Positions 8,973 to 17,888 of a stretch of 45,754 nucleotides of DNA are shown in pieces (within the stretch, counting starts at the first letter, position 1; the number at the start of each line of letters is the position of its first letter). This DNA comes from Spirochaetales bacterium. GTDB taxonomy: Bacteria; Spirochaetota; Spirochaetia; DSM-2461. Below the pieces are notes generated by a model, which saw only the letters and a program-made list of their open reading frames with translations, had not been told where the DNA came from and did not search any database. Both the position numbers and the translations under genes were made by a program. The stretch spans positions 1 through 45,754 of the forward strand of contig JAFGXR010000101.1 in assembly GCA_016936555.1 (NCBI GenBank), read 5' to 3'.

Positions 8973-9045
8973 TACCCCGGAGACGATTTGAACGTCCGAC
9001 CTACCGCTTAGGAGGCGGTTGCTCTATCCCCTGAGCTACCGGGGC
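8973..9045 (-). tRNA. tRNA-Arg(CCT)
   Basis: A 73-base cloverleaf on the minus strand. The acceptor stem is GCCCCGG with CCGGGGT (a G-U pair at position 1-72) and discriminator A. The anticodon stem CCGC/GCGG region carries loop CTCCTAA, anticodon CCT, which reads AGG. D-arm AGCTCAGGGGATAGAGC and T-arm GACGTTCAAATCGTC are typical. CCA not encoded. An A-run on the plus strand just beyond it (a T-run in its own transcript) has no stem, so read-through into the tRNA-Asp unit is possible. Confidence 0.95.
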
Positions 9046-9060
9046 AAATATGCGAAACTA

Positions 9061-9089
9061 ATCCTACCAGTTCATTTTTTACTTGTCAA
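9061..9089 (-). promoter_or_regulatory. Promoter of tRNA-Arg
   Basis: On the minus strand: perfect TTGACA (9089-9084), exactly 17 bp, TAGGAT (9066-9061). The tRNA begins 16 bases downstream of the -10. Confidence 0.85.
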
Positions 9090-9147
9090 TCCGTTGAATG
9101 GGGCCTTGTTTCTTCATTTGGGGGTACAAAAAATTGATATATCGTTT

Positions 9148-9153
9148 TATCAT
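9148..9153 (+). promoter_or_regulatory. Possible -10 element of pepT
   Basis: TATCAT, five of six matches to TATAAT, ends 6 bases before the pepT ATG. No convincing -35 lies 16-18 bp upstream (TACAAA at 9125-9130 is poor), so support is positional. Confidence 0.3.
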
Positions 9154-9159
9154 CTAAAT

Positions 9160-10401
9160 ATGAAAAAATATAACAGTATAATCGAAGAACAGGTTCAGGA
9201 GAGATTTCTCCGCTACGTAAAAATATGGACGACTTCGGACCGGCGGCTAGCCGAAGAGAAGACCCCATCCACAGCCATCCAGTTCGATCTCCTCAATCTC
9301 CTGGAAAAGGAAATGAGAGAGATGGGAATCAGCGATATCTTTTACAATGAAATGGGATATCTCATCGGAAGGATTCCCTCCAATACGAATGCCGATACCA
9401 TAGGGTTCATGGCTCATGTCGATACAGCTTCAGATGCTCCGGGAAAGGATGTCAATCCACAGGTTCACAAAGAATACGACGGCGGGATCATCGCGCTCAA
9501 TGATTCGTTGAAGATCGATCCGGATGAAGATGAGGATCTGAAACTCTATGTCGGGAAAACGGTTATCACCACAGACGGTTCCACTCTTCTCGGAGCTGAT
9601 GATAAAGCCGGAATCGCAGAGATCATGACGGCTGCATCGATTATTCTGAATAATGATGAAATCAAACACGGCGAAATCGAGTTGATTTTTACACCAGACG
9701 AGGAGACGGGCTGCGGAATGAATAATTTCCCCCGGGAAGAGCTCCGCTCCCTCGCCTGCTATACCATGGACGGCGGAAGAGAAGGAGAGCTAGAAGATGA
9801 GTGCTACTATGCCTACGGCGCCGAAGTGACATTTCAGGGTGTTGTTATCCATCCCGGCTATGCCAGAGGTAAGCTTGTAAACGCCGTAACCATGGCTTCC
9901 GCCTTTGTTTCCATGCTCCCCCGCAACGAAAGTCCCGAAGCAACAGACGGGCGCTACGGTAATTATTGGGCTCAGAGTATCTCCGGATCTCTTGAAAAGG
10001 CGCAGCTTCATCTACTGATGAGATCTTTTGATGCTGATGATATACAGCGGCGCGTCAAAGCGCTTGAAGCATTCGCCGCGGCTGTGGAAGCTGCTTTTCC
10101 CGGAGGGAAAGTCATTGTCGAAACGAAGAAGCAGTATGTCAACATGAAGGAAAAGCTCGATGAAAATCCCCGTGTTATGGAAAATGTGGAGAAAGCTTTT
10201 GAGCTTGCCGAGGTCGAACCCCATAAAGTTGTCATCCGGGGCGGTACAGACGGATCGAGATTGACGGAAATGGGTATTCCAACTCCCAATATCTTTACGG
10301 GAGGTCACAATTTCCACAGCCGAAAAGAGTGGGTCGGTGTTCCGGCAATGGTCAAGGCTGTATCTGTTATTCTTCATCTCGCGGAAACCTGGACAGAATA
10401 G
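9160..10401 (+). CDS. pepT: Peptidase T (tripeptide aminopeptidase)
   Basis: Cytoplasmic di-zinc M20B aminopeptidase that releases the N-terminal residue of tripeptides. Metal-site motifs are in order: GFMAHVDTAS (His86, Asp88), LLGADDKAGI (Asp147/148), FTPDEETGCG (Glu181-Glu182), MDGGREGE (Asp204) and FTGGHNFHSRKEW near the C-terminus with the last His ligand. Length 413 residues matches the family (about 410). The frame is open back to 9019, inside the tRNA-Arg gene, so ATG 9160 (MKKYNSIIEE) is the sensible start. There is no Shine-Dalgarno; TATCAT (9148-9153) ends 6 bases before the ATG, so the mRNA may be leaderless. A strong terminator follows, so the gene is probably monocistronic. Confidence 0.95.
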   Translation: MKKYNSIIEEQVQERFLRYVKIWTTSDRRLAEEKTPSTAIQFDLLNLLEKEMREMGISDIFYNEMGYLIGRIPSNTNADTIGFMAHVDTASDAPGKDVNPQVHKEYDGGIIALNDSLKIDPDEDEDLKLYVGKTVITTDGSTLLGADDKAGIAEIMTAASIILNNDEIKHGEIELIFTPDEETGCGMNNFPREELRSLACYTMDGGREGELEDECYYAYGAEVTFQGVVIHPGYARGKLVNAVTMASAFVSMLPRNESPEATDGRYGNYWAQSISGSLEKAQLHLLMRSFDADDIQRRVKALEAFAAAVEAAFPGGKVIVETKKQYVNMKEKLDENPRVMENVEKAFELAEVEPHKVVIRGGTDGSRLTEMGIPTPNIFTGGHNFHSRKEWVGVPAMVKAVSVILHLAETWTE

Positions 10402-10422
10402 CAGCGGATGCCTTTATCACTG

Positions 10423-10457
10423 AATCCGTCCGGATGATCTTTCGGACGGATTTTTTG
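10423..10457 (+). terminator. Rho-independent terminator after pepT
   Basis: A 10-bp perfect stem, AATCCGTCCG (10423-10432) and CGGACGGATT (10443-10452), with a 10-base loop. It runs into a T-tract. It lies 21 bases after the pepT stop. Confidence 0.94.
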
Positions 10458-10511
10458 TTTTCTCCTCTGTGGATAAACTGATTTATGTGTTAGAATTAAT
10501 ATTGGATAACT

Positions 10512-12350
10512 ATGAAGAAAAAGCTTCTTTTTTTATCAGTTTTGATTCTCTCTCTCTTTTCATGTAACGATGTTTCGGATTTTCTTTTCGAAACGGAGCA
10601 ATCCGTGGAAATCCGAACCGTTGACAGCGGAGCCATATTTTATGGAGGAGAATCGATTCCTCTCGATATCCTGTCCGTTAAAGCCGCGGTCCCGGAAAAA
10701 TATACCGTTACCATAATTGATGAGCTCGGTGTCAACTGGGGTGAAACAACTGTATTGATAGAAAATCCCGAAGAGGAATATGCCTCTTCTCTTGTCGTTC
10801 CACCGGAACTGCCATCAGGAAAGTATATATTCCATATTTCCGTTTTCGAAAATGATGTCCTTATCGCTGATGAAGACCTTACAATTTTCAAAGCCGAAAG
10901 CGCATATCTCATAAATGAACTGATTTCTCTGCCCCAGGAAACCGTAACGGGGAAAGATGTCTTTATTCAGGCATCGATTACCGCCCCTTCCGAAAGGGAT
11001 CCCTTTCTTCGGTGGAGACTGGAAGGTTCTATCCTCAGCGAGGGATATCTCTCAGAAGGCAGCGATACTCTCTACTGGAAGGCCGGCGACAAAACGGGAC
11101 TTTACAGCATTGAACTTGAAGTGTTTCCGGAGCAGGTCAGTGCGGAACTTGTTTCATCGATCCGTGATTCTGTGGTGATAGTCGTTTCGGACAAAGAGCT
11201 TCTCGAGACGGGATCTCTTCAGCCTGAAGAGGATTATTCATTTCTCTATCACTTTGCCGGAGATCTCATTCCTGTTAATCCCGAAAAATTCGTTCATTCC
11301 CTGATCGGGGTAGTCGGGGCAAAAGCCTATAATAATTATTTTCTCTATACTCTGTCCGGAAATAACGGAATCGCCGCAACCGGACCGATACTTCCATCGC
11401 AGGAAAGACTCCTGACCCCTTTTTCCATCAATGGACGTTTCTCCCTCTCACTTCCACCTTCTACAGGAAATATACTCCTCATTGAAGATGAAGAGGGGTT
11501 TCTGTGCTCATTAAGCGCTTTAGAAGGCGGATATTTGAAATTAGATCTCGATGGCTTGGAGAGTGTTTCCGAAGTCCCTTTCGATTATGAAGTCCTTACG
11601 GAGCTGACCGTTCATGTTCTGCCCGGAATAGAGACGACTGAAATCAGATGGTTCATCAATGGTCTGGCTGCCGGTAAGACAGTTCTGGACAGGGGTGATT
11701 TTACCGTTTCAGAGCAACAGAGCTCTCTGGTGGGTGGAAATAGCGAAATAAGGGGTGTCGGTCTCATTCTCGATGAACTGGGTGTATACAGGGGTTCCGA
11801 TATCCTTTCATCTGTAGAGAGTAATCAGTACCTTCGGGTTCTGCAGGAGCAGCTGGGAAGCGATCTTGTTTCAGCCAATGGTTTTGACGGACCGGACTCC
11901 GGTTTGACTGTAAAACCCGGGCAGAGAGTCCGTCTCGCCGATTTTGCCGGATCGGTCAAGGATCTGGTCTTTTATCTCAACTATGAGCCGGTCACTATTG
12001 AGTCTGATCGGGATCTGGTTCTGGCTGGAAGCGGGGGAGAGGAAATTATCAGGCTTTCCAACGATATTCTCGGTTATGAAGATCCTTTGTCTCTCAAGTT
12101 CACCCAGAAGTTTCACATAACCAGAGATAAAAACGGTTCGGCTCTCTTGGAATGTTTCGATGGTGATGGTAAATCAGTCTATAAAGCTGAAATTTCCCTT
12201 AAAACTGGACAACCATATTCTTTATTTTTAGAAATTCCTGTCGAAAATAAAAGTGAAGTTACTCTGGATTATTTTTATATAAAAACTGTAACGGATTCGC
12301 ATTTGCCCCAGGCTGTTGCCGCTGCCGGGGATGAAGAGAATCTTTTATAG
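10512..12350 (+). CDS. Predicted lipoprotein, unknown function
   Basis: Not recognised as a whole. The N-terminus MKKKLLFLSVLILSLFSC is a lipoprotein signal with Cys at 18. The mature protein is about 595 residues and looks mostly beta-rich. Residues ~35-125 (a GGESIPLDILSVKA... region) read like an Ig/MG2-type fold with a second similar stretch to ~225. Around residues 370-425 the order FINGLAAGK ... LVGGNSEIRG ... LDELGVYRG resembles LamG/concanavalin-like jelly-roll domains, and the C-terminal ~100 residues may hold another. A carbohydrate- or protein-binding envelope role is plausible but unproven. It follows the pepT terminator. A TAGAAT at 10491-10496 is a possible -10 with a weak -35. 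The next lipoprotein begins 53 bases later without a terminator between. Confidence 0.65.
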   Translation: MKKKLLFLSVLILSLFSCNDVSDFLFETEQSVEIRTVDSGAIFYGGESIPLDILSVKAAVPEKYTVTIIDELGVNWGETTVLIENPEEEYASSLVVPPELPSGKYIFHISVFENDVLIADEDLTIFKAESAYLINELISLPQETVTGKDVFIQASITAPSERDPFLRWRLEGSILSEGYLSEGSDTLYWKAGDKTGLYSIELEVFPEQVSAELVSSIRDSVVIVVSDKELLETGSLQPEEDYSFLYHFAGDLIPVNPEKFVHSLIGVVGAKAYNNYFLYTLSGNNGIAATGPILPSQERLLTPFSINGRFSLSLPPSTGNILLIEDEEGFLCSLSALEGGYLKLDLDGLESVSEVPFDYEVLTELTVHVLPGIETTEIRWFINGLAAGKTVLDRGDFTVSEQQSSLVGGNSEIRGVGLILDELGVYRGSDILSSVESNQYLRVLQEQLGSDLVSANGFDGPDSGLTVKPGQRVRLADFAGSVKDLVFYLNYEPVTIESDRDLVLAGSGGEEIIRLSNDILGYEDPLSLKFTQKFHITRDKNGSALLECFDGDGKSVYKAEISLKTGQPYSLFLEIPVENKSEVTLDYFYIKTVTDSHLPQAVAAAGDEENLL

Positions 12351-12403
12351 CTGCCGGAAAAAAATAAATACATTCAATAATTAAAAAAGGGGCTGCCATC
12401 ACG

Positions 12404-13834
12404 ATGAGGTGTGGAAAATTTATTACAGGTTTGCTGCTGTTGTTCATCATCTTCAGTTGTGCAACCACACCGGAAAATGAAATTCAGCCCCCGGAATGGT
12501 TTCTCAACCCTCCTCCGGACAATAAGGATTTCAGGTATTTTACTGTTTCTGTCAGAGATTCTTTTTTAAAAGATGTTGTCGCTCTTGCCGGAGAGGAGTT
12601 ATTTGTACAGGTCTCCTCTGTCCTCGGCCTGGGAAGAGGGGAAGCCGGAAAAGAGGATCTGTCTGAAATAAGGGCTGAAATCAGCTCTATTGTCAACGGA
12701 GCGGAAGTCCCGGGATTTAAACTGATCAATAAGCAGATTGATGAATCGGGTACGGAAAGAATCATTTACGTTCTGGTTCGTATGGAAAATGCCAGGGTCG
12801 ATGAGCTGAGAATCGAACTTGAAGATATCTTCAGAGCAGGTTCAACAGCATCTATTTTCTCCGTCGAAGCAGAAGATCTCATCTCCCGGGGAGAAATGTA
12901 TAAAGCGGCTCTCAGTTATATTAAAGCAGCACTGGAGTCTGCCGGTTCAGATAACCGCTTTATCACCGAACAGAATCTCCGCGCGGCTATCGCTATTTTG
13001 AATGATATGCAATTAAGGGTTCTTGATGGACCGTCTGAGCTTTCCGTCGGCAGCAATGGTATTTTCAAGGCACAACTTGTCATGAAATCCTCACAGGAAA
13101 AGACGGTATGGAAAGATGTTTCCGTAAAAATATCTTTCCGTGACAGAAAGAAGGGCGCTGTCATCGGAGACCGCTTCGCCATGGTGCGGAGCTCAGACTC
13201 GGGTCTGGTAAACTTTGTTCACCCCTCTCCCGGATTTACCGGATCCGGAAAAGTTGTCATGTCTCTCGATCTGCTGAATGATCTGGAGGATTTTTCTCTC
13301 CTTGAAGAGAAATTTCCTGATGAATTCGAAGCATTAACAGCTGCCGCCGGTTCTGTTAAAGTTCAATTTGATTTTTCCATTATCTCATCAGCACCTTCTG
13401 TCATGACCGGGGTTTATATTGTCGATTCGGATTTCCTCAGAAAACCTCTTGATTCAAGGCAGACTCAAATCGGATTGGCGTCTTCTCTGGAGGGGGCGGG
13501 TTTCAATGTCAGACAGCTGGAGCTGGACAGAAAATATCTGTTCGATCTGAATGATGATGAATTGCTGAGGGATCTCCCCTATCTTGTGAACGGAGAATAT
13601 CGGAGAGCTGTTTTCGGAGTCGCTCAGATCGTTGAATTTGATGATTCGGCCGCGGGTTTTACCGTCGTAACCGAGGCGAAAGTCCGGGTTCTCGATCTGG
13701 AGTCGGGGGAAATTCTCTTTGAAGAGACTCTCAGCAAAAGAGTTCAGGGCGGGGAATCCCAGGCGACAATCAATACGTCCTTTAAAGAACTTGGTAAGAG
13801 TTTTGCTACTCTGTTAATGGATAAACTACCCTGA
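12404..13834 (+). CDS. Predicted lipoprotein with LPP20/CsgG-like features
   Basis: Signal MRCGKFITGLLLLFIIFSC with Cys at 19. After it comes PPEWFLNPPPDNKDFRYFTVS, a PPxW...NPP pattern seen in LPP20-type and other spirochaetal lipoproteins that lead into a small alpha/beta domain. Residues ~140-200 are helical (GEMYKAALSYIKAALES, TPR-like). The C-terminal ~130 residues carry a region reminiscent of CsgG/LpoB-like folds (VYIVDSDFL... VFGVAQIVEFDD... VRVLDLESGEILFEETLSK). The family assignment is inference; no catalytic residues are apparent. The start is ATG 12404, with AAGGGG about 11 bases upstream, slightly far. Probably cotranscribed with the lipoprotein before it. The stop lies 6 bases from the convergent phosphodiesterase stop. 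Confidence 0.65.
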   Translation: MRCGKFITGLLLLFIIFSCATTPENEIQPPEWFLNPPPDNKDFRYFTVSVRDSFLKDVVALAGEELFVQVSSVLGLGRGEAGKEDLSEIRAEISSIVNGAEVPGFKLINKQIDESGTERIIYVLVRMENARVDELRIELEDIFRAGSTASIFSVEAEDLISRGEMYKAALSYIKAALESAGSDNRFITEQNLRAAIAILNDMQLRVLDGPSELSVGSNGIFKAQLVMKSSQEKTVWKDVSVKISFRDRKKGAVIGDRFAMVRSSDSGLVNFVHPSPGFTGSGKVVMSLDLLNDLEDFSLLEEKFPDEFEALTAAAGSVKVQFDFSIISSAPSVMTGVYIVDSDFLRKPLDSRQTQIGLASSLEGAGFNVRQLELDRKYLFDLNDDELLRDLPYLVNGEYRRAVFGVAQIVEFDDSAAGFTVVTEAKVRVLDLESGEILFEETLSKRVQGGESQATINTSFKELGKSFATLLMDKLP

Positions 13835-13840
13835 TCCGGT

Positions 13841-14599
13841 TCAGATCTCTTTGAGAAGAGCTGCCGCTTCGTTGCTGCAGATCCCGTCGATTTCCCACTC
13901 CTTAAGCCTCCTGAAAGTTTCAAAATCATTGACTGTCCAGCTCATAAGAAAGTATTGACGGCTGAATTTTCTGAAAAGCTTTTCATCGAGAAGGCGGCAA
14001 TCGGGCTTTATCCCGTCGGGACGGGCAATATGCCGCCCCTCTCCTCTTCTGAGGTACGGCGGAACATCTTCCGTATCGGAGTAGATCAGAAAGGATGGGA
14101 TCTCTCCGGTCAGTTTTTTGAACCGGAGAACCGGGAGTGGATTGAATGAAGACACGGCGACTCTATGGGCCAGGCCGAAATCCCTGATCATGGAAAACAC
14201 TTTTTTCTCCAGACCGAAGCTTTTCATATAGTCGGCTTTCAGCTCTATATCGTAATAGACTTTGTCTCCCAGCAGCTGAAATACCTCTTCCAGAAGAGGG
14301 ATTTTTTCTCCTTTGAACTCCGGGGAAAAGAAGGAGCCGTTGTCTAGAGAACGGATCTGTGTCAGGTCGTGATCGATGATATTGCCGTCGAAACCGGTGG
14401 TCCGGAGCATATTGTTGTCGTGGAGAATCACCAGTTCTCCGGACGCGCAGATCTGAACATCCAGTTCCACGCCGGGAATTTTATGGTCCAGTATCTTTTG
14501 AAAAGATGCCAGGGTGTTTTCCGGGGCTTCGAGAGGACATCCTCTGTGTCCGAAGAGTAATGGGGCTTTTTCCCCTACGAATATGCGCGATTCTCTCAT
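13841..14599 (-). CDS. Glycerophosphodiester phosphodiesterase
   Basis: Hydrolyses glycerophosphodiesters (deacylated phospholipids) to glycerol-3-phosphate and an alcohol. All GDPD TIM-barrel landmarks are present: FGHRGCPLEAPENT (His18-Arg19, Glu27-Asn28), GVELDVQ (Glu45, Asp47 metal ligands), VILHDNNMLRTT (His60 acid/base) and YDIELK (metal Glu). Length of 252 residues is normal for the short cytoplasmic UgpQ type. No signal peptide, so it probably acts inside the cell on imported or internal glycerophosphodiesters. TTTTCA-17-TACACT ends 7 bases before the ATG, giving leaderless geometry. Its -35 overlaps the -35 of mnmE on the other strand. Confidence 0.92.
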   Translation of the reverse strand: MRESRIFVGEKAPLLFGHRGCPLEAPENTLASFQKILDHKIPGVELDVQICASGELVILHDNNMLRTTGFDGNIIDHDLTQIRSLDNGSFFSPEFKGEKIPLLEEVFQLLGDKVYYDIELKADYMKSFGLEKKVFSMIRDFGLAHRVAVSSFNPLPVLRFKKLTGEIPSFLIYSDTEDVPPYLRRGEGRHIARPDGIKPDCRLLDEKLFRKFSRQYFLMSWTVNDFETFRRLKEWEIDGICSNEAAALLKEI

Positions 14600-14606
14600 A
14601 TAATTG

Positions 14607-14635
14607 AGTGTAGCCTTTTCCCGCGGAATTGAAAA
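14607..14635 (-). promoter_or_regulatory. Predicted promoter of the phosphodiesterase gene
   Basis: Minus strand TTTTCA (14635-14630), 17 bp, TACACT (14612-14607), then 7 bases to the ATG at 14599. The -35 shares five bases with the opposite-strand mnmE -35 at 14629-14634. Confidence 0.45.
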
Positions 14636-14657
14636 CTCTTTTGAATAGGAGTATTCT
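14629..14657 (+). promoter_or_regulatory. Predicted mnmE promoter
   Basis: TTGAAA (14629-14634), 17 bp, TATTCT (14652-14657). It ends 8 bases before ATG 14666. Back to back with the promoter at 14607-14635 through a shared -35. Confidence 0.45.
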
Positions 14658-14665
14658 CATTGACT

Positions 14666-16024
14666 ATGAAAGATTTTAAGTACGATCCCGATGACCTGAT
14701 CGCCGCTCTGGCGACTCCCTGGGCGGAAAGCGCTCTGGCTGTTATCAGAACATCCGGACCGGATTGTATAGAGGCGGCATCAAGGGTGTTTCACCCATCG
14801 GATAAACTGAAAAATGCCGCAGGCAACACCATCGTATACGGTTATATCTCTGATGGAGATGTTAAGCTCGACGAGGTTACGGCTGCCCTTTACCGGGCGC
14901 CCCGCAGTTATACCGGTCAGGAGAGCGTGGAATTCTTCATCCATGGCAGTCTTCCGGGGATCACAAAAATTCTGGAACTTCTCTTCCGGTCGGGTTTCCG
15001 CGAAGCCTCTCCCGGAGAGTTCACTTTCCGCGCCTTCCTCAATAGAAAGATGGATTTGACGCGGGCGGAAGCCGTTCAGGAGATTATCAGCGCCAAATCG
15101 AATCAGGCTCAGTCACTTGCTCTGAACAGATTGTCCGGTTCCATTGAAAACTCGATCAACAGGATTAAAAGTGATGTTACCGATTTGCTCGCTTCTGTGG
15201 AAATACAGCTCGATTATCCCGAAGACGAGGCTGAGATGCCCGATGTGGAAGCAGGGGAAACCGATCCCATCGTAGATAAAATCGATCGGTTGCTTTCCAC
15301 TTACCGGGCCGGCAGGATCTATCAGGAAGGGGTGCGGGTCGTTCTGGCCGGTAAGACCAATGCGGGGAAGTCCTCTCTTTTCAATCTCTTTCTCAAAGAA
15401 GATCGTTCCATTGTTTCGGATATACACGGAACGACAAGGGACTATCTCGAATCGTGGATATCCATCGGCGGAATTCCCGTCCGGCTTTTCGATACGGCGG
15501 GACTCCGCGATGCCGATCATCCCATCGAGGTGGAGGGAATCCGGCGAAGCAATGAAATCATCGATAACGCCCATGTCATCCTTTATGTGGCTGATGCCCG
15601 GGAGGGAATAACTGCCGATCTGGAAGCTTTTATGGAAGCATATAAAGAAGACAGGCGCTGTCTTTATGTGTGGAATAAAATCGATAAAGCTGTTTCATCG
15701 GCTCCCGCCGACTTTATCAAAGTCAGCGCTTTAACGGCAGAGGGCTTTTCCGATCTCGAAGATGCCATCAAGTCCGTTGTTTTCCGCGATCATTATGTGC
15801 CGGGGAATGAACCGGTTATCGATTCGATGCGCCAGAAAAAACTGCTCGAGGAAGCCCGGGACGCTCTTGGACGCTACAGTCAGGCTCTCCTTGATGGAAT
15901 GCCGATGGATATGGCTGCTGTCGATCTAACCGATGCCCTCAACGCGCTGGGAGAGATCACCGGAGAAGTGACATCGGTCGATGTACTGGAGAGAATGTTC
16001 TCCAATTTTTGTGTAGGTAAATAA
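14666..16024 (+). CDS. mnmE: tRNA modification GTPase MnmE
   Basis: With MnmG it installs the 5-carboxymethylaminomethyl group on U34 of tRNAs reading NNA/NNG codons. The N-terminal folate-binding domain comes first (IAALATPWAESALAVIRTSG). A helical domain is split by a G domain: P-loop GKTNAGKSS near residue 230, switch GTTRDYLES, DTAGLRD and NKID. The C-terminus FCVGK keeps the essential Cys in the usual CxGK position. Two starts compete. TTG 14660 has AGGAG 8 bases upstream. ATG 14666 fits a promoter whose -10 ends at 14657 and would place TTG ahead of the transcript start. I favour ATG 14666. First gene of mnmE-mnmG-rsmG, with one base before mnmG. Confidence 0.97.
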   Translation: MKDFKYDPDDLIAALATPWAESALAVIRTSGPDCIEAASRVFHPSDKLKNAAGNTIVYGYISDGDVKLDEVTAALYRAPRSYTGQESVEFFIHGSLPGITKILELLFRSGFREASPGEFTFRAFLNRKMDLTRAEAVQEIISAKSNQAQSLALNRLSGSIENSINRIKSDVTDLLASVEIQLDYPEDEAEMPDVEAGETDPIVDKIDRLLSTYRAGRIYQEGVRVVLAGKTNAGKSSLFNLFLKEDRSIVSDIHGTTRDYLESWISIGGIPVRLFDTAGLRDADHPIEVEGIRRSNEIIDNAHVILYVADAREGITADLEAFMEAYKEDRRCLYVWNKIDKAVSSAPADFIKVSALTAEGFSDLEDAIKSVVFRDHYVPGNEPVIDSMRQKKLLEEARDALGRYSQALLDGMPMDMAAVDLTDALNALGEITGEVTSVDVLERMFSNFCVGK

Positions 16025-16025
16025 T

Positions 16026-17888
16026 ATGGATTATAAAGCAATTGTCGTCGGCGGGGGACATGCCGGTATAGAAGCGTCACTGGCTATCGCCCGCCTCGGT
16101 TTTCCAACCATGCTGGTGACTCAGAATCTCGATGTTATCGGAAAGCTCTCCTGTAACCCCGCAATCGGCGGACTGGCCAAGGGCAATATCGTTCGCGAGG
16201 TCGATGCCTTAGGCGGAGAAATGGGCAAGCTCATCGATGCTTCGATGCTGCAGTTCCGCATTCTCAATAAAAGCCGCGGACCGGCTGTTCAGGCTCCGAG
16301 GGCTCAGGCTGACCGTTTCCTCTATCAGAAGCTGGCCAAGGAAACAGTGGAAAGTCAGAAAAATCTTCATGTTTATCAGGATACGGTTGTCGATCTGATT
16401 CTCGATCATGAAAAGGGACTCTGCCGTGGTATCGTCACCGAACGGGGGAGACGGATCACCTCCGAAGTTGTCGTTCTGACTACGGGAACATTTATGGAGG
16501 CCAGGATCTTTATCGGAGAATACCGCCAGTCCTCGGGACGGCTCGGGGAACCGGCCGCCATCGGGCTGGGGACGGCGATGCGGGCTCACGGGTATCGTCT
16601 CGGCCGGCTGAAGACGGGAACCCCCGCCAGAGTGAAGAAAAGCTCCATCGACTTCAGCAGAATGGAGGAGCAGTCCGGAGACAATCCGATGCTTCCCTTT
16701 TCCTTTTCCAATGAAGAGATTCATCGCGCCGACCACAGCTGCTATATTACATATACCAACGATGAAACCCACAATATCATCAATGAAAATATGGGTTCAT
16801 CGCCTCTCTATTCCGGGGAAATTGTAGGAGCCGGTCCCCGGTACTGCCCCTCTATAGAAGATAAGGTCGTGCGGTTCCCCACGAGGAACAGGCATCAGAT
16901 TTTCGTGGAGCCCGAAGGTGCCGATTCGGAAGAGATGTATCTGAATGGTATTTCCTCCTCCCTGCCCGAAGAAGTGCAGTACCGCTTTCTGAAGACTCTT
17001 CCGGGGTTGGAGAATGTGGAGATCATGCGGCCCGGATATGCCGTGGAGTACGACTTTGTCGACCCGACGCAGCTGCTGCCCACTCTGGAAAGCAAAATGC
17101 ACAAAGGCCTTTATATTGCCGGACAGACGAATGGAACGTCGGGTTACGAGGAAGCGGCCTGCCAGGGGTTGATGGCGGGGATAAACGGGGCTCTGAGTCT
17201 CCAGGGAAAAGAGCCCCTGATTCTCACTCGGGATGAGGCTTATACGGGAGTTCTGATCGATGACCTGGTTACGCTGGGGACAAATGAGCCCTATAGAATG
17301 TTCACATCCAGAGCGGAATACAGGCTGTCTCTCCGTCATGATGATTGCGATATGAGGCTTTTTCCCAAGAGCCGCTATGCCGGTCTTCTCAGCGGGAAAG
17401 CCATGGAACTCTTTGAAAAGAAAAGGAATTCTCTCGAAGAGATCAAAGAACTCCTGCAGAGCCGCAGAATCAAAAAAGCCGATGTTGAAAATGCCCCGCC
17501 GTCGGTGGCCGGCCACGTGGGAGACTCCCTGTTCAAAGCTGTCAAGGATCCTGAGGTTACCATCGAGGAGCTGGCTGAAATTGAACCGGCCCTGAAAAGA
17601 TATAAATCCCAATGGGTGAAACACGCTGAACTGGATGTCAAATACGAAGGGTATATCGCCAAGCAGGAAAAGCAGGTCGCCCGCTTCAAGAAGATGGAGA
17701 ATGTGAAAATTCCCGCGGACTTCGACTACGATGCCATTGAGGGGATTTCCACTGAATCCCGTGAGAAGCTGAAAAAGATCCGTCCCCTTTCGGTCGGTCA
17801 GGCTTCACGGATTTCCGGTGTGAGAAATCCCGATATCGCCGTGCTTCTCGTGCTAATGGGGAAGGAGAACAATGTCTCTGCTGAGTGA
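16026..17888 (+). CDS. mnmG: tRNA U34 carboxymethylaminomethyl synthase subunit MnmG (GidA)
   Basis: FAD- and NADH-dependent partner of MnmE in U34 modification. The dinucleotide-binding motif VVGGGHAGIEA is at residues 7-17. The MnmG signatures LSCNPAIGGLAKGNIVREVDALGG and FRILNKSRGPAVQAPRAQADR are present, as are GRLKTGTPAR and the C-terminal helical region that binds MnmE (IRPLSVGQASRISGV). Length 620 residues is normal. The ATG follows the mnmE stop by one base and the last 17 bases overlap rsmG, so the three are one coupled operon, the usual gid arrangement. Confidence 0.98.
   Translation: MDYKAIVVGGGHAGIEASLAIARLGFPTMLVTQNLDVIGKLSCNPAIGGLAKGNIVREVDALGGEMGKLIDASMLQFRILNKSRGPAVQAPRAQADRFLYQKLAKETVESQKNLHVYQDTVVDLILDHEKGLCRGIVTERGRRITSEVVVLTTGTFMEARIFIGEYRQSSGRLGEPAAIGLGTAMRAHGYRLGRLKTGTPARVKKSSIDFSRMEEQSGDNPMLPFSFSNEEIHRADHSCYITYTNDETHNIINENMGSSPLYSGEIVGAGPRYCPSIEDKVVRFPTRNRHQIFVEPEGADSEEMYLNGISSSLPEEVQYRFLKTLPGLENVEIMRPGYAVEYDFVDPTQLLPTLESKMHKGLYIAGQTNGTSGYEEAACQGLMAGINGALSLQGKEPLILTRDEAYTGVLIDDLVTLGTNEPYRMFTSRAEYRLSLRHDDCDMRLFPKSRYAGLLSGKAMELFEKKRNSLEEIKELLQSRRIKKADVENAPPSVAGHVGDSLFKAVKDPEVTIEELAEIEPALKRYKSQWVKHAELDVKYEGYIAKQEKQVARFKKMENVKIPADFDYDAIEGISTESREKLKKIRPLSVGQASRISGVRNPDIAVLLVLMGKENNVSAE

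Noticed and set aside
9019-9159. N-terminal extension of pepT back to 9019.
   Set aside because: It begins inside the tRNA-Arg gene and crosses its promoter; the protein family starts at the residues encoded from 9160.
16797-17624. A 275-codon minus-strand frame within mnmG.
   Set aside because: Shadow of a highly conserved gene.
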